Shown in pieces: positions 1-5,333 of a DNA stretch of 7,860 bases. How positions within the stretch are numbered: position 1 is the stretch's first letter; the number at the start of each line of letters is the position of its first letter. The stretch comes from an uncultured Gammaproteobacteria bacterium (GTDB lineage Bacteria > Pseudomonadota > Gammaproteobacteria > GCA-001735895), in contig CALJQI010000075.1 in NCBI GenBank assembly GCA_937980285.1, forward strand, positions 1-7,860, given 5' to 3'. Position numbers and translations under genes: made by a program. The notes beneath the pieces were generated by a model. It saw only the letters and a program-made list of their open reading frames with translations. It made no database searches and was not told the origin of the DNA.

Positions 1-1
1 G

Positions 2-2023
2 AAAGGCTATGTGATTTCGCACCCGGACGGCTTCGGTTTCGTTAAACCGGATTCGGGCGGCAAGGATATTTTCCTGCCGGCGCGGCAAATGCGAACCCTG
101 ATGAATGGCGACAGGGTGGCGGTCAAGATCACCAGTTTCGACCCGCAGCGCGAACGTTCCGAGGGCGCGCTGATATCGGTGCTGGCGCGCGCCCACGAAA
201 CCCTGGTAGGAAGATACCACCGTGAAAGCGGGATCGAGTTTGTCGTGCCCGACGATAAACGCCTGGTGCAGGACGTACTGCTGAATCGCGAGGTTGGCCA
301 CAAGGCCAACCCCGGCGATATCGTGCTGGTGCGCATCACCGAGTATCCGTCCAACCACAGTCAGCCGATCGGCCTGATCGAGCGCGTGCTGGGGCAGGAA
401 AACGCGCCCGGCATGGAGGTGACGATCGCGGTTAATACGCATCACATACCGCACCAGTGGAATGACCAGGTGCTGCAATCGATACGGAATTTATCCGAGC
501 AGGTGGCCGAAAAGGATAAAAAGGGCCGTCGCGATCTGCGCAAACTCAAGTTTGTCACCATCGATGGCGCCGACGCGCGGGATTTCGACGACGCGGTATA
601 CTGCGAACCGCTTGCCAACGGCTACCGGCTCTATGTCGCCATCGCCGACGTGGCGCACTATGTCGATATCGACTCCGCGCTGGATCGCGAAGCGCGCGAG
701 CGCGGCACCTCGGTTTACTTCCCCGGCGAAGTGATCCCGATGCTGCCAGAAATCCTGTCCAACGGACTATGCTCGCTCAACCCCGACGTGGATCGCCTGT
801 GCCTGGTGTGCGCGATGGATATCAACGAGCAGGGCACGATCAAGCAATTCGATTTTTTCGAGGCGGTGATTCACTCGCACGCGCGCCTGATTTACGACGA
901 CGTGGCCGCGGTCGTGTTCGACGGCGCCAGGCCCGGCAACAAACCAATTGCCGCCGTGGTCGACGAATTGCAGCAGCTGAGACAGGCGTACCGCGCGCTG
1001 TCGAAAGCGCGGCGCCGGCGCCACGCGATCGAATTCGAGACCCGCGAAGTGATTTTCAAGTACAACCGCGAGCGCAAGATCGAAGCTATTGTGCCCTATC
1101 AGCGCAACCAGGCGCATATGCTGATCGAGGAATGCATGATCGCGGCCAATATCTGCGCGGCGCGGCTGCTTAAACAGAAGAAATTACCGACGCTTTATCG
1201 AATTCACGAGGGCGCCAATGTCGACAAGCTGCCCAACCTGCAGGAATTCCTGGCCAGTTTCGGCATTGCGCTGAGCAGCGAAAACCCGACGCCGACCGAT
1301 TTTGCCAGGATCGTCGAACAGGCGAGGCAGCGCCCGGAATCGGACATGATCCAGACCGTGGTGCTGCGCACGCTGCTGCAGGCCAGTTACAGCCCCAACA
1401 GCAAGATCGGTCATTTCGGCCTGGCGTTGAAGGATTATGCGCATTTCACCTCGCCGATCCGCCGCTTTCCTGACCTGCTGGTGCATCGTGCCATCAAGCA
1501 CTGGATCAGGCACCAGGATAGAGCGGGCTTTAGCTATGACCTGGCGCAGATGACGGCGCTGGGTGAATCCTGCTCACGCTATGAACGCCGCGCCGAGGAC
1601 GCGACCCGCGACGCGTCGGACTGGCTCAAATGCGAATTCCTGCAAAAGCATATCGGTAACCAGTACAGCGGTATAGTCACCTCGGTGACCAACTTCGGCC
1701 TGTTCGTGCAACTCGACGACCTGTTGATCGATGGCCTGGTCCACGTGACCGCGCTGAAGCGCGATTATTATCACTTCGACCCGGCGCATCATCGACTGGT
1801 GGGCGAACTCAGCGGTCGTCACTACCGCCTCGGCGACCGCTTGATGGTCGAAGTCGTCCGTGTCGACATGGAGGACCGCAAGATAGATTTCGACCTGGTC
1901 GCCGTGGTCGGTGAAAAGGCCGACGTGAAAACCCGGCGCAAGGGCAAGAAAGACAAGACCCGCGGCAAGGGGCGCAAGAAATCCGATCGCGGCAAGTCGA
2001 AAGCGCATCGCAAGTCGCGATGA
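2..2023 (+). CDS. rnr: RNase R, 3'-5' exoribonuclease (5' end missing)
   Basis: Processive 3'-to-5' exoribonuclease of the RNase II/RNB family. It degrades structured RNA, takes part in rRNA quality control, and works with tmRNA-SmpB on stalled messages. The frame is open from the window edge, beginning Lys-Gly-Tyr-Val-Ile-Ser-His. This corresponds to roughly residue 85 of the 813-aa E. coli protein, so the N-terminal helix-turn-helix region and the start of the first cold-shock domain lie outside; the GTG at 11 is not the real start. In order one sees cold-shock sequence, the RNB catalytic domain, an S1 domain (about 1655-1900) and a basic tail. The four metal-binding Asp of the active site are all present, in IDGADARDFDDAV (codons at 563, 581, 587, 590). 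LCSLNP and SPIRRFPDLLVHRAIKH are also present. The last 31 residues (1928-2020) hold 18 Lys/Arg, a shorter tail than in E. coli. The stop overlaps the rlmB start, so the two genes are probably co-transcribed. Confidence 0.97.
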   Translation, partial: KGYVISHPDGFGFVKPDSGGKDIFLPARQMRTLMNGDRVAVKITSFDPQRERSEGALISVLARAHETLVGRYHRESGIEFVVPDDKRLVQDVLLNREVGHKANPGDIVLVRITEYPSNHSQPIGLIERVLGQENAPGMEVTIAVNTHHIPHQWNDQVLQSIRNLSEQVAEKDKKGRRDLRKLKFVTIDGADARDFDDAVYCEPLANGYRLYVAIADVAHYVDIDSALDREARERGTSVYFPGEVIPMLPEILSNGLCSLNPDVDRLCLVCAMDINEQGTIKQFDFFEAVIHSHARLIYDDVAAVVFDGARPGNKPIAAVVDELQQLRQAYRALSKARRRRHAIEFETREVIFKYNRERKIEAIVPYQRNQAHMLIEECMIAANICAARLLKQKKLPTLYRIHEGANVDKLPNLQEFLASFGIALSSENPTPTDFARIVEQARQRPESDMIQTVVLRTLLQASYSPNSKIGHFGLALKDYAHFTSPIRRFPDLLVHRAIKHWIRHQDRAGFSYDLAQMTALGESCSRYERRAEDATRDASDWLKCEFLQKHIGNQYSGIVTSVTNFGLFVQLDDLLIDGLVHVTALKRDYYHFDPAHHRLVGELSGRHYRLGDRLMVEVVRVDMEDRKIDFDLVAVVGEKADVKTRRKGKKDKTRGKGRKKSDRGKSKAHRKSR

Positions 2024-2760
2024 GTTCGGGTTTCGTATACGGCATCCACGCGGTATCGAGTCGATTGCAGCAATCGCCGCGGCATTGCCGGCGCTTATAC
2101 TGCGCCGACAAGCGTAATCCGAGGCTATTGCAGTTGATCGAGCAGGCGCGCGAGGCCGGTATCGAAGTCAGTATCGAGAGCCGGGCGCGGTTGAGCGCGC
2201 GCTGCGATAGCGACAAACACCAGGGCTGCTTGCTGGAAACGGTTACCACCGGGCCGCTGGCGAGTTTCGAGGATATCCTGTCGGAAATTGGCGATCAAAG
2301 CCTGTTGCTGGTTCTCGACGGGGTGCAGGATCCGCATAATCTCGGCGCCTGCCTGCGTACCGCGGACGCCTGCGGGGTCGATGCCGTGATTATCCCCAAA
2401 GACCGTTCGGTGAAGATGAATGCCACCGTGCGCAAGGTGGCCGCCGGCGGCGCCGAAACCGTGCCGTTGATCGAAGTCACCAACCTGGCGCGCAGCCTGA
2501 AGGATTTGAAACAGGCCGGGGTGTGGATTTACGGCACCGGCGATCGCGCCAGCGCCAGTCTGTACGAGCACGATTTCCGCGGCCCCGTCGCGTTGGTCAT
2601 GGGGGCGGAGGGCTCGGGCCTGCGCCGCCTGACGATGGAATCCTGCGATCACCTGGTCAGCTTGCCGATGCTGGGGCAGGTCGAAAGCCTCAATGTGTCG
2701 GTCGCCACCGGCGTCTGCCTTTACGAAATCCTGCGTTCGCGCTCCTCCGTCAAAACCTGA
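2020..2760 (+). CDS. rlmB: 23S rRNA (guanosine-2'-O)-methyltransferase RlmB
   Basis: SpoU/TrmH-family (SPOUT) methyltransferase. In E. coli it transfers a methyl group from S-adenosylmethionine to the 2'-OH of G2251 in the peptidyl-transferase P-loop of 23S rRNA. The 246-aa length matches the family (E. coli 243). The N-terminal substrate-binding domain begins with FVYGIHAV. The three SPOUT motifs are intact: DPHNLGACLRTADA (residues 104-117, with N107 and R113 equivalent to the catalytic Asn and Arg of E. coli), ALVMGAEGSGLRR (191-203), and LPM with SLNVSVATGVCLYE (215-236), which form the knotted SAM site. The ATG overlaps the rnr stop as ATGA and no convincing Shine-Dalgarno precedes it, so translation probably depends on ribosomes terminating on rnr. 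After it comes 280 bp without a gene, so it looks like the last gene of the rnr transcript; I see no clear terminator hairpin with a T-run behind it. Confidence 0.97.
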   Translation: MSSGFVYGIHAVSSRLQQSPRHCRRLYCADKRNPRLLQLIEQAREAGIEVSIESRARLSARCDSDKHQGCLLETVTTGPLASFEDILSEIGDQSLLLVLDGVQDPHNLGACLRTADACGVDAVIIPKDRSVKMNATVRKVAAGGAETVPLIEVTNLARSLKDLKQAGVWIYGTGDRASASLYEHDFRGPVALVMGAEGSGLRRLTMESCDHLVSLPMLGQVESLNVSVATGVCLYEILRSRSSVKT

Positions 2761-2773
2761 TTTTCAAGATTAA

Positions 2774-2905
2774 TTTCTCGCGGGGACGCGGAGAACGGGG
2801 AGCGCAGGGAAATGGTGATAAATTCCTGGCTGGAACGATGCTGCCAGGTATTCATAACCCTTCAGCCCCGGCGATCTCGGCGTCACCTGCGTTCCCCGCG
2901 AGAAA
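2774..2905. repeat. Imperfect inverted-repeat element (~132 bp) between rlmB and rpsF
   Basis: The arms 2774-2789 (TTTCTCGCGGGGACGC) and 2889-2905 (GCGTTCCCCGCGAGAAA) are reverse complements apart from one extra base in the right arm. Between them lies a second, inner palindrome: CCTGGC at 2825-2830 and GCCAGG at 2843-2848 around a 12-nt loop, with further pairing outside it (about 2814-2823 with 2850-2859, two mismatches). The left half also shows a loose 7-9 nt periodicity (GCGGGGAC, GCGGAGAAC, GGGGAGC, GCAGGGA). A nested-palindrome layout between two operons resembles dispersed intergenic repeats or MITE-like elements of proteobacteria. Membership of a genomic family is inferred, as only one copy is visible here. 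There is no T-run after either arm and no obvious target duplication. It ends about 15 bp before the rpsF -35 box. Confidence 0.6.
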
Positions 2906-2920
2906 CCTTTCCCTGAACCC

Positions 2921-2949
2921 TTGCAGGCATAGTAGGGGTCGGGTACAAT
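2921..2949 (+). promoter_or_regulatory. Sigma70-type promoter for the rpsF operon
   Basis: TTGCAG at 2921-2926 and TACAAT at 2944-2949 are separated by exactly 17 bp. The -10 box matches the consensus at 5 of 6 positions and the -35 at 3 of 6. Transcription would begin near 2956. The bases after the -10 box (CCGCGCTCC) form a GC-rich discriminator, a feature of promoters under stringent (ppGpp/DksA) control such as those of ribosomal RNA and protein operons. The position, about 85 nt before rpsF and after a closed upstream operon, fits a main promoter for rpsF-rpsR-membrane protein-rplI. The start point is inferred. Confidence 0.65.
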
Positions 2950-2955
2950 CCGCGC

Positions 2956-3040
2956 TCCTTGATTTGGCGCGCCTTGACGCATCGAATCGCTCCTTGCTCC
3001 ACAGGCGTTGACCTGGGGGCTTTTTCCCACGAGGAGAACA
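2956..3040 (+). promoter_or_regulatory. rpsF 5' leader, candidate S6:S18 autoregulatory RNA
   Basis: This is the predicted untranslated leader of the ribosomal operon. Its 3' end can fold as a bulged hairpin over the ribosome-binding site: 3012-3014 (CCT) with 3032-3034 (AGG), and 3015-3017 (GGG) with 3026-3028 (CCC). The loop is 3018-3025 and the three-base bulge at 3029-3031 is ACG. A competing hairpin pairs CAGG (3002-3005) with CCTG (3012-3015) and would free the Shine-Dalgarno. Many bacteria carry an rpsF leader motif, a helix with a bulged CCG-like sequence that mimics the 16S rRNA site and is bound by the S6:S18 complex to repress translation. The resemblance here is structural; the bulge reads ACG rather than CCG, so the assignment is tentative. 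Confidence 0.4.
3031..3036 (+). promoter_or_regulatory. Shine-Dalgarno that sets the rpsF start
   Basis: GAGGAG lies four bases before the ATG at 3041. It decides in favour of this ATG over an in-frame TTG at 3008, and the S6 family N-terminus (MRHYEIVF) begins at the same ATG. It partly overlaps the possible leader hairpin. Confidence 0.85.
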
Positions 3041-3553
3041 ATGAGACATTACGAAATCGTGTTTCTGGTCCACCCTGACCAGAGTGAGCAGGTGCCCGCG
3101 ATGGTGGAACGCTATCGCAGCATGATTACCAACTCCGGTGGCGCCGTCCATCGCGAGGAGGACTGGGGTCGCCGTCAGCTCGAATTCCCGATCAAGAAAA
3201 TTCACAAGGCGCACTACGTGCTGATGAATATCGAGTGCAGCAAGGACATCCTCGATGAGCTCGAGTCGGCATTCCGCTTCAATGACGCCGTACTGCGTCA
3301 CCTGACGCTGAGCTGCAAGGCCGCCGTCACTGAAAAATCGGCGATGATGACAGAAGTCGAGCGCGAAGAATCGAGCAAGACCGCCGATCGCAAGCCTGCT
3401 GCAGCCAGTGGCGAATCAGAAGCCCCTGAAACAAAGCCTGCGGAGGAAGCTGACGCCGAAGTCCCGCAAGCAGAGGCCGCAGAAGCGGTTGTCGCCGAAG
3501 CCGAATCGACCGAAGAACCCAAAGCGGTTGCCACCGAAGCAGGAGCTGAATAG
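3041..3553 (+). CDS. rpsF: 30S ribosomal protein S6 with long acidic C-terminal tail
   Basis: S6 binds 16S rRNA in the platform of the small subunit as a heterodimer with S18. Residues 1-100 are a standard S6 domain, nearly identical to E. coli over MRHYEIVFLVHPDQSEQVP, EDWGRRQLEFPI, KAHYVLMNIE and FRFNDAVLRHL. The protein is 170 aa, against about 130-135 in E. coli. The extra length is a low-complexity tail: residues 101-170 contain 18 Glu and 19 Ala with scattered Pro, Lys and Thr, and the last residue is Glu. In E. coli the S6 C-terminus also ends in Glu and is extended with glutamates by RimK; a Glu-ending tail here would suit such a modification, but rimK is not in view. First gene of the operon; rpsR follows after two bases. 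Its own leader may be the target of S6:S18 feedback. Confidence 0.97.
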   Translation: MRHYEIVFLVHPDQSEQVPAMVERYRSMITNSGGAVHREEDWGRRQLEFPIKKIHKAHYVLMNIECSKDILDELESAFRFNDAVLRHLTLSCKAAVTEKSAMMTEVEREESSKTADRKPAAASGESEAPETKPAEEADAEVPQAEAAEAVVAEAESTEEPKAVATEAGAE

Positions 3554-3555
3554 TC

Positions 3556-3789
3556 ATGTCACGTTATTTTCGACGCAAGCGTTTTTGCAAGTTCACCGCG
3601 GAAGGTATCGACCAGATCGACTACAAGGATCTGGAAACCCTGAAAGAGTACATTACCGAAACCGGTAAAATCGTGCCCAGTCGTGTCACTGGAACCAAGG
3701 CAAAGTACCAACGCCAGCTGGCGACCGCGATCAAGCGCGCGAGGTTTCTTTCCCTTTTGCCATACACCGACCAGCATAAACTGAGATAA
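3556..3789 (+). CDS. rpsR: 30S ribosomal protein S18
   Basis: Small-subunit protein that pairs with S6 in the platform near the mRNA exit. At 77 aa (E. coli 75) it is full length and highly conserved: SRYFRRKRFCKFTAEGI at the N-terminus, then DYKDLETLKEYITETGKIVPSR, TGTKAKYQRQLATAIKRAR and LLPYT. It begins two bases after the rpsF stop. Its Shine-Dalgarno AGGAG (3541-3545) lies inside the last codons of rpsF, so the two partners are likely translationally coupled, which helps equal production. E. coli has priB between these genes; here there is no room for it. Confidence 0.98.
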   Translation: MSRYFRRKRFCKFTAEGIDQIDYKDLETLKEYITETGKIVPSRVTGTKAKYQRQLATAIKRARFLSLLPYTDQHKLR

Positions 3790-3806
3790 ACGCGGTGGGT
3801 GTCACG

Positions 3807-4742
3807 ATGCTGGCACTGGCAAGATATACCCTGAAAGGGCCGTACCAGGCGATGGCTGTGGTCGGGCTGCTGGCGATAATCGCTGTGTTTATCGTGCCCG
3901 TTATGGGCTACACACCGGTTAGCGTCATCCTGGCGTTTATAACCAACCTGCTGGCGGTGGTGCTGGTCGGATTGATCATCCTGACCCAGGGGTCGGCAGC
4001 CGGTGTCAAGGTGATCGCGGTTTCGGCGCTGGCGCTATCGCTAGCCGCCTGGATGGGATTGAATTCGGCGGAACCGGGCCTGTCGATGGCCCTGTTGCAA
4101 TGGTTGCCGGTGATAGTACTGGCGCAGATCCTGCGCAGCAGTAATTCGCTGGCGCTGACGCTGCTGGCGGGGATGCTGATTGGCGTGCTGGTGATCGCGT
4201 TCCAGTTCCTGTTCTGGACGGACCTGGAATCCAGCTGGATGGCGCAACTGGCCCAGCGTCGCGAGGGAGACGCGCAAATTGGCAGGGAAGAGGCCGAACA
4301 GCTGCTGCAGTTCGTTCGCCTGATGATGCTGTTGATGGCGTCGAGCCTGTACCTGATGTACATCCTGGTGATTTTTATCGCCAGATGGCTGCAGGCCAGG
4401 CTGGCGGATTCGCAGGGCTTCGGCCAGGAGTTTCGAGCGCTGGCGCTGGGAAAACGGCCGGCCCTCGTTGCCGTGATCGTCGTGCCGCTGGGTTTGTTCC
4501 TGCAGCAGGCATGGTTGATAAGTTTTGCTTTTATTGTAGTTATCGCATTTATGTTCCAGGGAATCGCCGTCGTGCATTCCCGGCTAGCGGCCAGGAAACA
4601 GGCTTACGGATTGTTTGTCCTGTTTTATGTGTTGCTGGTTTTCACCTGGCAGATTACGGGCGTATTGACCGCAATCACCGGGATTGTCGATAACTGGCTG
4701 GACTTCAGGAAAAAGTCTGAAGACCGGAATAACGTTAATTGA
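3807..4742 (+). CDS. Multi-pass inner-membrane protein, DUF2232/YybS-like, function unknown
   Basis: A 311-aa, very hydrophobic protein with about nine membrane segments (approximate residues 13-33, 37-60, 65-85, 92-110, 114-136, 168-193, 218-233, 237-258, 266-292). One charged region (about 138-167, RREGDAQIGREEAE) looks amphipathic. There is no cleavable signal peptide. The QGIAVVH segment (251-257) and the C-terminal DNWLDFRKK (295-303) fit the DUF2232/YybS family as I remember it. The position between rpsR and rplI matches the hypothetical membrane protein found there in Pseudomonas (PA4933). I chose the ATG at 3807 because a purine-rich GGTGGG (3794-3799) precedes it; an in-frame GTG at 3795 would add four residues. 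It starts 17 bases after rpsR and must share the ribosomal-protein transcript. No catalytic motif is visible; a role in transport or membrane biogenesis would be a guess. Confidence 0.85.
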   Translation: MLALARYTLKGPYQAMAVVGLLAIIAVFIVPVMGYTPVSVILAFITNLLAVVLVGLIILTQGSAAGVKVIAVSALALSLAAWMGLNSAEPGLSMALLQWLPVIVLAQILRSSNSLALTLLAGMLIGVLVIAFQFLFWTDLESSWMAQLAQRREGDAQIGREEAEQLLQFVRLMMLLMASSLYLMYILVIFIARWLQARLADSQGFGQEFRALALGKRPALVAVIVVPLGLFLQQAWLISFAFIVVIAFMFQGIAVVHSRLAARKQAYGLFVLFYVLLVFTWQITGVLTAITGIVDNWLDFRKKSEDRNNVN

Positions 4743-4761
4743 TTGATTAAGAGGTGATCCG

Positions 4762-5214
4762 ATGGAAGTTATCCTGATGGAAAATATTGAAAACCTGGGT
4801 TCGGTAGGCGACAAGGTCAACGTCAAGGCCGGATTTGCGCGTAACTACCTGGTGCCGCATGGAAAGGCCAAGATGGCAACCGCCGCAAACCTGGCCGAGT
4901 TCGAAGCGCGCCGCGCGGAACTGGAAAATGCCGCCGCCGAGGCCCTGGCAATCGCGGAAACGCGTAAGCAGGCGATCGAGGCGCTGGGCGCAATCGAGAT
5001 CACCGCGCGTGTCGGTTCCGAAGGCAAGCTGTTCGGTTCAGTGGGCGTCGCCGACGTTTGCGACGCCATCGAGGCGCTCGGTGGAGACGTGCAGAAAAGC
5101 GAAGTACGCATGCCGGAAGGCGCGCTGCGGGTAACCGGCGAGCACGTGGTCGATATCCACCTGTATACCGATGTCGATACCCAGGTTACGGTGAATATCA
5201 TCGGCGAAGAATAA
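4762..5214 (+). CDS. rplI: 50S ribosomal protein L9
   Basis: L9 binds domain V of 23S rRNA near the L1 stalk through its N-terminal domain and projects its C-terminal domain away from the ribosome. It supports reading-frame fidelity. The 150-aa product (E. coli 149) has the expected parts: the N-terminal domain MEVILMENIENLGSVGDKV with the NVKAGFARNYLVPHGKA rRNA-binding signature, a long Ala/Glu-rich connecting helix (about residues 42-75), and the C-terminal domain with EGKLFGSVG, KSEVRMPEGALR and TGEH. A strong Shine-Dalgarno, GAGGTGA (4751-4757), precedes the ATG. It lies 19 bases after the membrane-protein gene and is the last gene before an intrinsic terminator. Confidence 0.98.
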   Translation: MEVILMENIENLGSVGDKVNVKAGFARNYLVPHGKAKMATAANLAEFEARRAELENAAAEALAIAETRKQAIEALGAIEITARVGSEGKLFGSVGVADVCDAIEALGGDVQKSEVRMPEGALRVTGEHVVDIHLYTDVDTQVTVNIIGEE

Positions 5215-5240
5215 ATTTCCGCGGCGAAGTTCATTTTTGT

Positions 5241-5273
5241 GAAAGGCTACCAATTTGGTAGCCTTTTCATTTT
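5241..5273 (+). terminator. Rho-independent terminator after rplI
   Basis: Perfect 10-bp stem: 5242-5251 (AAAGGCTACC) pairs with 5257-5266 (GGTAGCCTTT) around the 5-nt loop AATTT. It is followed by T-rich sequence (TTTT ending at 5267, then TTTT at 5270-5273). It lies 27 bases after the L9 stop and marks the end of the ribosomal-protein operon. The opposite strand has only a weaker T-run, so termination is mainly in the + direction. Partial read-through into dnaB is possible. Confidence 0.85.
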
Positions 5274-5302
5274 CGGCCTCGACTAAAAAGGGGTATCATA
5301 AT
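5270..5302 (+). promoter_or_regulatory. Weak candidate promoter for dnaB
   Basis: TATCATAAT at 5294-5302 contains two overlapping -10-like hexamers (TATCAT, CATAAT). The best -35 partner for the first is TTTTCG at 5270-5275 with an 18-bp spacer, which is poor. The site lies between the terminator and dnaB, where a promoter is expected, and would give a leader of only about 25-30 nt. Position supports it more than sequence does. Confidence 0.35.
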
Positions 5303-5333
5303 CGGCCCATGTCGAAGCCCCAGAATCCAGCAA

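Noticed and set aside
2523..3011. Plus-strand open frame running from rlmB through the rlmB-rpsF gap
   Set aside because: It overlaps rlmB in another frame, crosses the inverted repeat and promoter, is Arg/Pro-rich with no familiar motif, and lacks a ribosome-binding site.
2761..3040. Possible tRNA gene in the rlmB-rpsF gap (I recall tRNA genes near this locus in Pseudomonas)
   Set aside because: No T-loop GTTCRANYC box, D-arm consensus or cloverleaf-sized pairing is visible; the symmetry here is the long inverted repeat instead.
2770..3301. Minus-strand open frames across the rlmB-rpsF gap and the start of rpsF
   Set aside because: They read through the palindromic element and antisense to rpsF, with no conserved motif and no start signal.
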